Positions 1-8,766 of a stretch of DNA of 64,000 bases are shown in pieces. Numbering within the stretch: position 1 is the first letter of the stretch; each line of letters opens with the position of its first letter. Source of the stretch: Iamia sp038233075 (GTDB taxonomy: Bacteria > Actinomycetota > Acidimicrobiia > Acidimicrobiales > Iamiaceae); contig JBBSMQ010000008.1 in assembly GCA_038233075.1 (NCBI GenBank), forward strand, positions 1 to 64,000. Reading direction: 5' to 3'. The translations under genes and the position numbers were made by a program. Under the pieces are notes generated by a model. The model saw only the letters and a list, made by a program, of their open reading frames with translations. It had not been told where the DNA came from and ran no database searches.

Positions 1-193
1 CGCGCTCGGCCCGCAGCCCGTCGGTCAGCAGGGCCAGGTTGGTGTACTCGGCGCCCATCTTGGCGCTGGTGGCCTCCACCGCCTCCAGCTGGTCCTCGAA
101 GATGGCCTTCGAGTCGTAGAGCAGCCGCCCGATGAGCGTGCTCTTGCCATCGTCCACAGAGCCGGCGGTGGCCAGCCGCAAGAGCTCAGACAT
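1..193 (-). CDS. cysN: Sulfate adenylyltransferase subunit 1 (N-terminal part)
   Basis: GTPase subunit of ATP sulfurylase, which drives formation of adenylylsulfate (APS) from sulfate and ATP in the cytoplasm. Only the first 64 residues lie in the window; the rest runs off the left edge. The Walker A loop GSVDDGKST is at residues 11-19, followed by LIGRLLYD, the typical CysN opening. The ATG shares its A with the TGA of cysD (TGATG), so translation is probably coupled to cysD. Family identity is seen directly in the sequence. Whether the protein is fused to an APS kinase (CysNC) cannot be seen here. Confidence 0.93.
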   Translation of the reverse strand, partial: MSELLRLATAGSVDDGKSTLIGRLLYDSKAIFEDQLEAVEATSAKMGAEYTNLALLTDGLRAER

Positions 194-1116
194 CAGAAGT
201 ACCCCTCGCGCTTGCGGTCTTCCATGCCGGCCTCGCTGATGCGGTCGTCGGCCCGGGTGGCACCCCGTTCGGTGAGCCGGGTCGCTGCGACCTCGGCGAT
301 GATCTGCTCGAGGTCCGACGCCGTGGAGTCGACCGCGCCGGTGCCGGTGGCGTCGCCGATGGTGCGGAAGCGCACGGTGCGCGACTCCACCTCCTCGCCG
401 TCGCCGAGGGTGAGGTGACGGGTGTGGCCGATCCACATGCCATCGCGGCGCACGACGTCGCGCTGGTGGGCGAAGTACAGCGACGAGATGCGGACGTCGT
501 CGGCCTCGATGTACTGCCAGATGTCGAGCTCGGTCCAGTTGCTAAGGGGGAAGACCCGGATGTGCTCACCCCGGTGGTGGCGGCCGTTGTAGAGGCTCCA
601 CAGCTCGGGCCGCTGGTTCTTCGGGTCCCACTGCCCGAAGTCGTCGCGATAGCTGTAGACCCGCTCCTTGGCCCGGGCCTTCTCCTCGTCGCGGCGCGCC
701 CCGCCGAACACGGCGTCGAAGCCGTGCTCCTCGATGGCCTCGAGCAGCACCGGGGTCTGGATGCGGTTCCTGGTGGCTCCGCTTCCGGTGCCCTCGGTGA
801 CCTTGCCGGCGGCGATGGCGTCGGGGACCGAGGCGACCACGAGCCGCAGCCCGTGCCGCTCGACCTCCTCGTCCCGGAAGGCCATGACCTCGTCGTAGTT
901 GTGGCCGGTGTCGATGTGCATGACCGCGAACGGCAACGGGCACGGCCAGAAGGCCTTGCAGGCCACATGGAGCATCACCGACGAGTCCTTGCCCCCGCTG
1001 AAGAGCATCACCGGATGCTCGAACTCGGCGGCGACCTCCCGCACGATGTGGATGGCCTCGGCCTCGAGGGCCCGCAGGTGGCTCAGGCGGTAGGGCGCGT
1101 CGGAGCGGGTGGACAC
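193..1116 (-). CDS. cysD: Sulfate adenylyltransferase subunit 2
   Basis: Catalytic subunit of heterodimeric ATP sulfurylase (sulfate + ATP to APS + PPi), working with CysN encoded just downstream. 307 residues, normal for the family. The PP-loop SGGKDS is at residues 40-45, and the conserved GGARRDEEKARAKER stretch and the C-terminal RKREGYF ending are present. A much longer reading frame continues upstream, but I chose the GTG at 1114-1116 because the family's N-terminus starts there (LSHLRALEAEAIHI) and because a TACGCT -10-like box lies 8 nt before it (1125-1130), suggesting a leaderless message. The stop overlaps the cysN start by one base. Confidence 0.95.
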   Translation of the reverse strand: MSTRSDAPYRLSHLRALEAEAIHIVREVAAEFEHPVMLFSGGKDSSVMLHVACKAFWPCPLPFAVMHIDTGHNYDEVMAFRDEEVERHGLRLVVASVPDAIAAGKVTEGTGSGATRNRIQTPVLLEAIEEHGFDAVFGGARRDEEKARAKERVYSYRDDFGQWDPKNQRPELWSLYNGRHHRGEHIRVFPLSNWTELDIWQYIEADDVRISSLYFAHQRDVVRRDGMWIGHTRHLTLGDGEEVESRTVRFRTIGDATGTGAVDSTASDLEQIIAEVAATRLTERGATRADDRISEAGMEDRKREGYF

Positions 1117-1219
1117 GACGGGCGAGCGTAGCGGGCACCGCGCCGCGGGCCCGACCTCCGTCCGCCTCCGTCCCGCCCGCCCCGCCTGTACCCGAGGTGC
1201 GACGGGCCAGACTGGCTCG

Positions 1220-1993
1220 ATGCCCGCTCCCGCCCCCGTCCCCGACCCCCCGGCCTCGGCCGACGACCACGCGCTGGCGGCGGCCCTGGCGTCAGAGGCG
1301 GGCGAGATGCTGGTGGCCCTGCGACGGGAGCTGAGGGATGCGGGACCGGCGACCCTCAAGCGGGAGGGCGACCGCCGCAGCCACGAGCTGCTCATGGCCC
1401 GCCTCGCGATCGAGGCGCCCGGCGACGCCGTACTCTCGGAGGAGGGCGTCGATGCCTCGGCCCGGCTGGGGGCCGCGCGCACCTGGATCATCGATCCCCT
1501 CGACGGGACGCGGGAGTACAGCGAGCCACCTCGCGTCGACTGGGCCGTCCACGTGGCGCTGGTGGTCGACGGCGCGCCGGTCGCCGGCGCCGTGGCTCTG
1601 CCCGCCCAGGGCGTCACCCTCTCCACGGCCGACCCCGGGCCGGGGCCGGCGGCCGTGCCCGACGAGCCGCGGGTCATCATCAGCCGTAGCCGACCTCCAG
1701 CGGTGGCCCTGGCGGTGTCCGACGCCCTCGGCGCCCAGCTGGTGGAGATGGGATCGGCGGGGGCCAAGGTGGCCGCCGTGGTCCAGGGCGCGGCCGATGT
1801 GTACGCCCACGCCGGTGGCCAGTACGAGTGGGACAGCTGTGCTCCGGTGGCGGTGGCCGCCGCCGCCGGCTTCCACACCTCACGCATCGACGGCGCCCCC
1901 CTCGTCTACAACCGCCCCGACCCCTGGCTCCCCGACCTCCTCGTCTGCCACCCCGCCCTCACCGCCAAGGTCCTCGAGGTGACCCAGCGCTGA
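1220..1993 (+). CDS. cysQ: 3'(2'),5'-bisphosphate nucleotidase CysQ
   Basis: Inositol-monophosphatase-superfamily enzyme that hydrolyses PAP/PAPS to AMP/APS, recycling the by-product of sulfation and sulfate reduction. 257 residues. Metal-site motifs are clear: LSEEG at 72-76, IDPLDGT at 91-97 and WDSCAP at 204-209. It is transcribed away from cysDN, which supports a sulfur-assimilation role rather than inositol phosphate hydrolysis. The ATG was chosen because a CAGACT box ends 6 nt upstream and there is no Shine-Dalgarno sequence. An inositol-monophosphatase activity cannot be excluded from sequence alone. Confidence 0.85.
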   Translation: MPAPAPVPDPPASADDHALAAALASEAGEMLVALRRELRDAGPATLKREGDRRSHELLMARLAIEAPGDAVLSEEGVDASARLGAARTWIIDPLDGTREYSEPPRVDWAVHVALVVDGAPVAGAVALPAQGVTLSTADPGPGPAAVPDEPRVIISRSRPPAVALAVSDALGAQLVEMGSAGAKVAAVVQGAADVYAHAGGQYEWDSCAPVAVAAAAGFHTSRIDGAPLVYNRPDPWLPDLLVCHPALTAKVLEVTQR

Positions 1994-1996
1994 CCT

Positions 1997-2033
1997 TCGT
2001 CGTCTCGCTCGCGACGCGACCGAGTGACGACGA
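1997..2033. terminator. Bidirectional terminator-like hairpin
   Basis: TCGTCGTC (1997-2004) pairs with GACGACGA (2026-2033), with a second CTCG/CGAG pairing inside. It fills the gap between the converging ends of cysQ and the phosphatase gene. No T-run follows, as is common in high-GC actinobacteria. Confidence 0.5.
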
Positions 2034-4745
2034 CTACACGTCGTGCATGCTGGGCACCCGGATGGTGATCACGGCGACGTCATCGGAGGGGAGATCGGAG
2101 TCCCGGAACGCGTCGACGGCCTCCACCACCCGCTCGGCCACGGCATCGGCCGAGTGGAGCCGGTGGGCATCCTCGAGGGCATCGAGGAGTCCGGCCTCGC
2201 CGAACTGGGTGGCCCCGTCGCGAGCCTCGGTCACACCGTCGGTGTAGAGCACCAGGGCGTCACCGGGACCCAGGTGGAGGCTGACCTCCTGGAACTCGGG
2301 GTCGGGCAGCACGCCCAGGAGCGTGCCGGTGGCGTCGACCTTCTCGATGGTGCCGTCGGCTCGGACCAGCATGGGTCGGGGATGCCCGCCGCAGGCCACG
2401 CACAGGTCGGCCTCGCCCCGACCCGGGCGGAGCGTCACCAGCGCGGCGGTGGCGAAGCGGGTGTCGTCGATCTGGTCGATGATGGCGTCGTTGGTGGCAG
2501 TCAGGATCATCGCCGGACCGCCCTCGCCGGGCGGCGACGGCGCGATGGCCCGCAGGGTGTGGCGGAACAGGCCGGTGAGCGCAGCGGCCGCCGGACCCTT
2601 GCCGCACACGTCGCCGAGCACGATGACCCAGCTCGACGGCACCTCGAACACGTCGTAGAAGTCGCCCCCGATCTCGATCCCGGCCTCTGCGACCCGGTAC
2701 TTGGCACCCAGGTCGATGCCGGGGATCTCCGGAAGTGCGGGCGGCAGCAGGGTCTGCTGGAGGGCGCGGGCCACCTCCGATCGGGAGTCGAAGAGCATGG
2801 CCGTGTCAACCGCGTTGGCGGCCCGGCCGGCGATGTTCTCGAGCAGGGCCTGGTCGTCGCTCTCGTAGGAGCGAGGGCCGGTCGTGATCATGGAGATGCC
2901 GCCCAGGACGCGTCCCCGCGCCACCAGCGGGACCACCAGGGCCGAGCGAGGGGCCAGCGACCGGAGGGCGGACAGGTGCTCCTCGTCACCCGCGGCCGCG
3001 GCGACCAGATCGTCGTCGGTGATGTCCTCGACGCGCTCGGAGCGGCCGGTGCGCATGGCCCGCCGCACGCTCCAGATGCCGTCACCGCCCTCGCGGCGTC
3101 GGGTCGATCGCACCTGACGGACGAGGTCGACGCGGGTGGGGTCGATGTGGACCAGGGCCGCCTCGCGCACCCCCCCGTCGTCGTCGAGGGCGTCGAGGAT
3201 GACGAAGTCCGCCATCCGGGGCACGAGCAGGGTGGCGAGGTTGTCGTACACGGCCTGCGGGTCGAGGGTCGTGGCCAGGGTGGCGCTCACCTCGGCCAGG
3301 AGGGCCAGGCGCTCGCGCGAGTCCTCAGCGGCGACCCGGGCCTGGTGCTCTCGCTCGAGCAGCTTGAGCTTGACGTCTTCCATGATGTGGCGCTCGGTGA
3401 CGTCGGAGGCCACGCCGATCATCCGCACCGGCGCGCCGTCGCGCGTGGCCACCACCCGCCCGTGGGTCTCGACCCAGCGGATCTCACCGTCGGGGCGGCG
3501 GATCTGGAACTCGTCGTGGTGGTCGACACCCGAGCGAGCCGACTCGGTCAGGCGCTCGTCCACGGCCTGGCGATCGGACTCGGGGATGAGGGCGAGGAAG
3601 TCGTCGCTCGTCTCACCGAAGGAGCCGGGCTCCAGCCCGGCGATGGTCTCCATGCCCGTCGACCACTTGACGGTGCCGCTCACCAGATCCCAGTCCCACG
3701 TCCCCAGGCCTCCGGCGGCGAGGGACAGGTCGAGGCGGGCCACGCTCTCCTTCTGACGTCGGGCGGCGAGGGTCTCGGCGGTGTGCTCGACGAAGATGAG
3801 CCCGGTGCCCAGGAGGTCCTCGTCGGCCCGCCGGATGGGGAACGCGGTGGCGTGCCAGTACCGCCGACGCCCCACCTCTCCCAGCCGCAGCTCGACGGGC
3901 CCCTCGGCCGAACCCGAGAGCCGCACCTGCTCGATGAGGGGAGCGACCTCCGGGGCGACGGTGGGCACGAGCTCGTCGAGGGTCCACGACGAGCGCCCGG
4001 CGGCGTCACCGTCACCGGACGGGCCCGTCGGGGCCATCTGGCGCAGCGCCTCGTTGTGGTGCAGCACCCGGCCCTCCGGGTCGACGACCGCGGTGGCCAC
4101 CGGAGCATGGGCCAGCAGGGTGTCGAGCACGGCCCGCACCCGCAGGCGCTCGCCGGTGGCGGCCTCGGCCTCGCGCGCCAGGCGGGCTGTCTCGACCAGG
4201 AGCGCGCACTCAGCGGCCAGGCCCTCGAGGGCCGTGACCTCCTCGGGACTGAAGTGGTCTCGGCTCGCGGACATGAGGGCCAGGACGCCCAGAGCCCGAT
4301 CCCGCAGGACCAGGGGAAGGAGGAGGCCGCTGGAGAAGCCCAACCGGGTCCACAGGTCGAGTACCTCGGGTGACGGCGCCACCTCGGCCAGCTCCTCCGA
4401 CGAGCGGCGGCGGAGCACGGCCGCCCGGGTGTGGAGCGGTTCGGTCAGGTCCGGCGCCAGCGCGGGATCGACGCTGGCCGCCTCCTGCAGGCGCGAGATC
4501 AACGGCTCCAGGGTCGGGTCGCGATGGTGGACCGCGACCCGGTGCAACTGTCCGTCGGCCTGGACGAGGTGGATGCTCCCCCACTCGGCGAAGGACCCCA
4601 CGACCAGCTCCAGCAGCCATCGGGTCGAGGCATCCGAGCCCGCCTGCTCGGCGAAGTCGGCCGCCACCTTCGCAGCACGGGCCGACGGGCTCGCCACCGC
4701 TGCGGTCGCCACCAGGTCGTTCCGCACCTCGTACCCATGACCCAC
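2034..4745 (-). CDS. GAF-PAS-PAS-GAF SpoIIE-type protein phosphatase
   Basis: Large (903 residues) cytoplasmic sensor protein ending in a PP2C/SpoIIE (RsbU-type) serine phosphatase. Domains in order: GAF about 42-188, PAS about 206-328, PAS/PAC about 340-452 (ends with a DVTERH-type PAC tail), a short linker, GAF about 490-648, and phosphatase about 675-900. Metal-binding motifs GGDFYDVF (693-700), GDVCGKG (711-717) and YTDGVTEAR are intact, so it should be active. Such proteins usually dephosphorylate an anti-sigma-factor antagonist; no partner switch gene is nearby. No transmembrane segment was seen, so it probably senses cytosolic or gaseous cues. GTG start at 4745 is supported by TACAGT 6 nt upstream (4752-4757). 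Confidence 0.88.
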   Translation of the reverse strand: MGHGYEVRNDLVATAAVASPSARAAKVAADFAEQAGSDASTRWLLELVVGSFAEWGSIHLVQADGQLHRVAVHHRDPTLEPLISRLQEAASVDPALAPDLTEPLHTRAAVLRRRSSEELAEVAPSPEVLDLWTRLGFSSGLLLPLVLRDRALGVLALMSASRDHFSPEEVTALEGLAAECALLVETARLAREAEAATGERLRVRAVLDTLLAHAPVATAVVDPEGRVLHHNEALRQMAPTGPSGDGDAAGRSSWTLDELVPTVAPEVAPLIEQVRLSGSAEGPVELRLGEVGRRRYWHATAFPIRRADEDLLGTGLIFVEHTAETLAARRQKESVARLDLSLAAGGLGTWDWDLVSGTVKWSTGMETIAGLEPGSFGETSDDFLALIPESDRQAVDERLTESARSGVDHHDEFQIRRPDGEIRWVETHGRVVATRDGAPVRMIGVASDVTERHIMEDVKLKLLEREHQARVAAEDSRERLALLAEVSATLATTLDPQAVYDNLATLLVPRMADFVILDALDDDGGVREAALVHIDPTRVDLVRQVRSTRRREGGDGIWSVRRAMRTGRSERVEDITDDDLVAAAAGDEEHLSALRSLAPRSALVVPLVARGRVLGGISMITTGPRSYESDDQALLENIAGRAANAVDTAMLFDSRSEVARALQQTLLPPALPEIPGIDLGAKYRVAEAGIEIGGDFYDVFEVPSSWVIVLGDVCGKGPAAAALTGLFRHTLRAIAPSPPGEGGPAMILTATNDAIIDQIDDTRFATAALVTLRPGRGEADLCVACGGHPRPMLVRADGTIEKVDATGTLLGVLPDPEFQEVSLHLGPGDALVLYTDGVTEARDGATQFGEAGLLDALEDAHRLHSADAVAERVVEAVDAFRDSDLPSDDVAVITIRVPSMHDV

Positions 4746-4917
4746 TCTGGAACTGTAGGCGCGTTCAGCCCCCGATGGACATCGAGAGACCGCGGATGAT
4801 GCGAGATCACCCGGTCACCCCGGAGGAGGTGGATGCCGCCCCCCTCGCGGGACCCAGGCGCCCGGTCGGGGCGGTCCTGAGGCGACAGCGCCGAGGGCGT
4901 GCGGTCACACTCTCCCG

Positions 4918-6576
4918 GTGCGATCCACCTCACCTGACCTGGCCCTGGGCACCTTCACCGAGTCCGGGCCCTGGGTGATCGATCCGACGGCCCTCCCCTG
5001 GCGGGCCGCGGTGGAGGCCGAGCGGACGCGCATCCGCCGCCGCCTGCCCGACCTGGTGCGGCCCCGCCGCCTGCCCCCCTTCGGCCGCCTGGCCCGGGTG
5101 GTGGGGAGGTTGGGCCCACCGCTCGCGGCGTGGGCCCTCGGTGCCCGGCGCCAGGGCGGCACGCGGTCGCGGGAGGATCTGGCCCGTCGCCTCCGGCTGG
5201 CGGCCGAGGCCCTCGGCCCGACCTACATCAAGCTGGGTCAGATCATCGCCTCGGGCGAGGGCCTGTTCCCCACCGAGCTGGTCACCGAGATGCGAGCCTG
5301 TCGGGACCAGGTGCCGCCCGAGACCTTCGCCGCGGTCCGCGCCGTGGTGGAGGCGGACCTGGGCCGGCCGCTGGAGGAGGTGTTCGCCCGGTTCGAGCGT
5401 CGACCCGTCGCGGCCGCATCGATCGCCCAGGTGCACGTCGCCGCCCTCCACCCCGAGGCCCCCGGCGGTGACCCCGTCGAGGTGGTGGTGAAGGTCCAGC
5501 GCCCCGGCATCGGTGCCCTGGTCGAGGCCGACCTCCAGGTCATGGCCTCCATCGCCCCGCTGCTGGTGGGACGCATCCCCGTCGCCGCGCTGGCCAACCC
5601 CCCGGCCCTGGTCGAGCTGTTCGGTGAGACCATCACCGAGGAGCTCGACTTCCGCCTCGAGGCCGACAACATGCTCGACCTGGCCGCGGTGTACGGCCAG
5701 CTCGGCCGCAGTCCCTACGTCGTGCCCCGCCCCCACCCCACCCTCGTCACCCGGCGGGTGCTGGTCATGGAGCGCCTTGCCGGCTTCTCCTTCGAGGACG
5801 TGGCCGGCATGCACGCCGCCGACATCGACACCACCGAGGTGGTGCGCTCCGGGATGATCGCCTTCCTCGAGGGAGCCATGTTGCACGGCCTGTTCCACGG
5901 TGACCTCCACGCCGGGAACCTGTTCGTGCTCCCCGACGGCCGCACCGCGCTGCTCGACTTCGGCATCACCGGCCGAATGGGCGATGCCCGCCGGCTGGCC
6001 TTCCTGCGCCTGCTCGTCAGCGCCAGCATGAACGACCTGCGCGGGCAGCTGGCCTCGATCCGCGACCTGGGCGCCCTGCCCGCTGACGTCGACCTCGAGG
6101 CCGTCATCCGCGACCTCAACCTCGACCGTCCCGTCATCGACCCCACCAGCCTCACCCCCAAGCAGCTCACCGCGGAGATCCAGCAGGTGGTCAAGGGGCT
6201 GCTGGGCTACGGCGCCCGGATCCCCAAGGAGCTCATGCTCTTCATCAAGAACCTGGTGTTCCTCGACGGGGCCATCGCCACCCTCGCGCCGGACCTCGAC
6301 CTGTTCGCCGAGATCACCCACATCGCCACCTACTTCGCCACCGAGCACGGCGAGCGCATCGCCAGCGAGGTGGGGGTGGACGAGTCCAGATGGAGCCTCG
6401 ACATGGGTGGGGTCAAGGCCATGTACGGCGTGGACGAGGGCACCGAGGCACTCACCCACCGAGAGCTGCAGCAGCGCCGGGAGGTCATCGCCCAGCGCCT
6501 GGGCCAGCGTCCGCGTCGCACCCTGCGCCGGCGGGTGGCCGACCGGGCGCGGTCCGCCCGCGGTCGCGACGGGTAG
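4918..6576 (+). CDS. ABC1/UbiB-family atypical kinase
   Basis: 552-residue ABC1 (UbiB/COQ8-like) protein-kinase-like ATPase. Visible motifs: the KxGQ motif in PTYIKLGQ (101-108), the alanine-rich loop VAAASIAQVH (164-173) replacing the glycine loop, VKVQRPG (191-197), HGDLHAGN (327-334) and LLDFG (345-349). Family members support quinone/isoprenoid lipid metabolism, but no quinone biosynthesis gene is adjacent, so the substrate is unknown. The usual C-terminal transmembrane pair is not evident; the C-terminus is arginine-rich. GTG start; a weak CACACT box ends 6 nt upstream. Confidence 0.88.
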   Translation: MRSTSPDLALGTFTESGPWVIDPTALPWRAAVEAERTRIRRRLPDLVRPRRLPPFGRLARVVGRLGPPLAAWALGARRQGGTRSREDLARRLRLAAEALGPTYIKLGQIIASGEGLFPTELVTEMRACRDQVPPETFAAVRAVVEADLGRPLEEVFARFERRPVAAASIAQVHVAALHPEAPGGDPVEVVVKVQRPGIGALVEADLQVMASIAPLLVGRIPVAALANPPALVELFGETITEELDFRLEADNMLDLAAVYGQLGRSPYVVPRPHPTLVTRRVLVMERLAGFSFEDVAGMHAADIDTTEVVRSGMIAFLEGAMLHGLFHGDLHAGNLFVLPDGRTALLDFGITGRMGDARRLAFLRLLVSASMNDLRGQLASIRDLGALPADVDLEAVIRDLNLDRPVIDPTSLTPKQLTAEIQQVVKGLLGYGARIPKELMLFIKNLVFLDGAIATLAPDLDLFAEITHIATYFATEHGERIASEVGVDESRWSLDMGGVKAMYGVDEGTEALTHRELQQRREVIAQRLGQRPRRTLRRRVADRARSARGRDG

Positions 6577-6597
6577 GAGGGCTGACCGTCCGGGCCG

Positions 6598-6628
6598 AAG
6601 GGTCCAGAGGGCTCGCGATCTGGCCCTT
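6598..6628 (+). terminator. Terminator-like hairpin after the ABC1 kinase gene
   Basis: AAGGG-T-CCAGA (6598-6608) pairs with TCTGGCCCTT (6619-6628) with one bulged T and a 10-nt loop, 22 nt after the stop codon of the kinase gene. There is no T-run. Confidence 0.45.
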
Positions 6629-6645
6629 GAGCGCTGAGCGGGTCG

Positions 6646-6661
6646 ACCGGTCCGGACCGGT
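6646..6661. promoter_or_regulatory. Perfect 16-bp palindrome upstream of nucS
   Basis: ACCGGTCCGGACCGGT reads the same on both strands. It ends 28 nt before the nucS -10-like box, close to a -35 position, so it could be an operator. No regulator can be assigned. Confidence 0.4.
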
Positions 6662-6702
6662 GCACGCGGGCGGAGCCCCTGGGCCGCCTTACGCTCGGTC
6701 CG

Positions 6703-7362
6703 ATGCGCCTGGTGATCGCCCGCTGCGAGGTCGACTACGCCGGTCGGCTCGACGCCCACCTGCCCCTGGCCACCCGCCTGATCATGATCAAGGCCGACGG
6801 ATGCGTGGCCGTGCACGCCGACGGCGGCGCCTACAAGCCGCTCAACTGGATGAACGCCCCCAACCGCCTCGTCGAGGAGCCTGATCGGTGGGTGGTGACC
6901 AGCCCCAAGGGCGAGACCCTCACCCTCGCGCTGCACGAGGTCGTCTCGGACACGGCCTGGGAGATGGGCGTCGACCCCGGCCTCCAGAAGGACGGGGTGG
7001 AGGCGCACCTCCAGGTCCTGCTGGCCGAGCGGCCCCAGGCCATCGAGGAGGGGTTGGCGCTGATCCGTCGTGAGCACCTGACCGACATCGGGCCGGTGGA
7101 TCTGCTGTGCCACGCCGCCGACGGCTCGACCGTTGCCGTCGAGGTCAAGCGACGGGGCGACATCGACGGCGTGGAGCAGCTCACCCGCTACGTCGAGTTC
7201 CTGCGCCGTGACCCCCGTCTGGGACCGGTGCGAGGACTCTTCGTGGCCCAGCAGGTGAAGCCCCAGGCCCGGGTGCTGGCCGCCGATCGGGGCCTGGGCT
7301 GGGTCGAGGTCGACTACGACGAGCTCCGCGGCATCGAGTCCAACGTCCTCCGCCTGTTCTGA
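6703..7362 (+). CDS. nucS: Mismatch-specific endonuclease NucS/EndoMS
   Basis: DNA endonuclease of the non-canonical, MutS/MutL-independent mismatch repair pathway used by actinobacteria and some archaea; it cuts both strands at mismatches together with the sliding clamp. 219 residues, full length. Catalytic residues of the PD-(D/E)xK core are visible: D133 in GPVDLLC and E147/K149 in VAVEVKRR. The C-terminus ends LRLF, compatible with a clamp-interacting tail. TACGCT (6690-6695) lies 7 nt before the ATG, suggesting a leaderless mRNA. A solitary gene between a kinase and a decayed SOS gene. Confidence 0.93.
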   Translation: MRLVIARCEVDYAGRLDAHLPLATRLIMIKADGCVAVHADGGAYKPLNWMNAPNRLVEEPDRWVVTSPKGETLTLALHEVVSDTAWEMGVDPGLQKDGVEAHLQVLLAERPQAIEEGLALIRREHLTDIGPVDLLCHAADGSTVAVEVKRRGDIDGVEQLTRYVEFLRRDPRLGPVRGLFVAQQVKPQARVLAADRGLGWVEVDYDELRGIESNVLRLF

Positions 7363-7481
7363 CCCTGGTCACTCGCCATGACCATGAGCCCCGGGAAGCC
7401 CACGCTGGGCGGCGTGCCGACAGGTCGCGGAGCAGCTTGCCTCGTCCGCAGAGATTCCTTGCGAGAACTGGGTTTGCGGGG

Positions 7482-7522
7482 TGTGACAGCGGCACAGGAC
7501 GGGTAGAGTAGAACACATGTTC
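7482..7522 (+). promoter_or_regulatory. Promoter with LexA (SOS) box
   Basis: TGTGAC (7482-7487), a 16-nt spacer and TAGAGT (7504-7509) form a plausible promoter. GAACACATGTTC (7511-7522) is a perfect match to the actinobacterial LexA box GAAC-N4-GTTC and contains the start codon of the following DUF222 gene, so transcription would start at or beside the ATG (leaderless) and be shut by LexA. The 13E12/DUF222 family in Mycobacterium includes known LexA-controlled members, which fits. Confidence 0.75.
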
Positions 7523-8738
7523 GCAGCCCCTCGGCCGGCTGATGTCGACCTCCACCGCTGGGGGCTCTCAACCGCCGCCGACGGCACCCGCCTCACCGCC
7601 GCCCAGCTCCGCCACGACGCCCTCGTGGAGATGGCCCGCCGCGCCGGCGCCTCCGCCACCGCCGTCGAGGTCCGCCGCAACGCCCACCAACGCGCCCAAC
7701 AGACCAGCACCGACCGCAGAACGGCCGCAGCGCAGGACGCGAACGGAACCGGGACCGACGACGCGACCGAGGGCGCCCCCAACACCGACAGACCCGCACG
7801 CCACGATGCCGCAGCCGCCGACCGGCACAGGCCCGCGCCGCCCGACGACGAGGCCACATCCACCCAGAGCCCCGAGAGCACTCCCACGAGCAGGGACGAC
7901 GACATATGCCCCGCGGCCAGTTCCGCCGCAGCCACCCCCGCCCCCGACGAGAGCCAACCCCCACCCCGACGCAGCCGACGGCCACGACACCGGTCAGGCT
8001 GAACCCAGGTGCCCCGATCCCACCTCAGGCCTCGCCGCGCTCACGTCAGCCGACCTCGACGACACCGACCCCGACGAGCACGACACCGGGCCGAACAGCC
8101 GCAGACCGTGCGCGCCGATCACCGCCGCCCAAGGACTGCTGCTCCCACCCGGCGTCACACCAGCAGGTACCCCACCACCCGGCGACCCACCACCAGCCAC
8201 CGGACCACCTGGCACCGGACCGCCCGCCGGCGCCGAGCCCGACGACAAGATCGCCGGTGGCCTCGGCCGACCCCTCTTCGCCGTCCTCCTCGACCTCGAC
8301 ACCCTCGAAGCCCGCACCCCGACCGACCTCCTCACTCATCGAGCCGAGGTCGTCGGCATCGGCGCCCTCCCCGCCCGCTCCATCCACCGCTATCTCTGCG
8401 ACGCCGGAGTATCCCGCGTCGTCACCCGCGGCCGATCCCTCCCCTCGATGTCGGCGCCGTGTCCCGCACCGCCACCCCCGCCCAATGGCGAGCCCTCATC
8501 ACCCACTCCCCCCCCTGCGAGTTCCCCGGCTGCGCCGCCCCCTGGGAATGGTGCGAAGCCCACCACCTCACCCACCGGACCACTCTCCACCGGACCGCCC
8601 TCGACGACCTCGCCCTCGGCTGCAACGGCCACCACGACCTCCTCCACCGACCGGGCTGGCACATGACCCGCCGACACGACCTCACCATCGCCGTCAACCC
8701 GGCCCGACGGAACCACCCTCACCAACCCCACGAACTAG
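7517..8738 (+). pseudogene. Decayed DUF222/13E12 HNH endonuclease gene
   Basis: Fragments of one DUF222-HNH protein in alternating frames. The N-part starts at the ATG in the LexA box (MFAAPRP..., then RLTAAQLRHDALVEMARRA, a motif normally found some 200 residues into the family). The middle part FAVLLDLDTLEARTP...CDAGVSRVVTRG is shifted relative to the N-part. The HNH part (CEFPGC...WCEAHHLTH...CNGHHDLLH) is shifted back at a C-run near 8441-8447, and the last residues (PDGTTLTNPTN, stop 8736-8738) need one more shift near 8702. So there are at least three frameshifts plus loss of most of the N-terminal DUF222 domain. The central part is extremely Pro/Arg/Thr-rich, with low-complexity CCACC-type DNA. 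Not a functional enzyme as read. Confidence 0.8.
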
Positions 8739-8766
8739 ACGCTTCTCATCCATCGCCCTCCCGACC

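Noticed and set aside
1117..1887. Long upstream extension of the cysD frame
   Set aside because: It overlaps cysQ on the opposite strand, has arginine/serine-rich shadow composition, and the family N-terminus starts at GTG 1116.
2043..4373. 776-residue frame opposite the SpoIIE phosphatase
   Set aside because: Antisense shadow of a high-GC gene: low-complexity Gly/His/Val composition and no domain, while the other strand carries four domains.
4918..6576. Assigning ubiB and a ubiquinone pathway role
   Set aside because: Actinobacteria of this kind use menaquinone and no quinone gene is adjacent, so only the family was named.
7568..7990. Minus-strand Gly/Val-rich frames in the DUF222 region
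   Set aside because: They mirror low-complexity CCACC-type DNA; homology is only seen on the plus strand.
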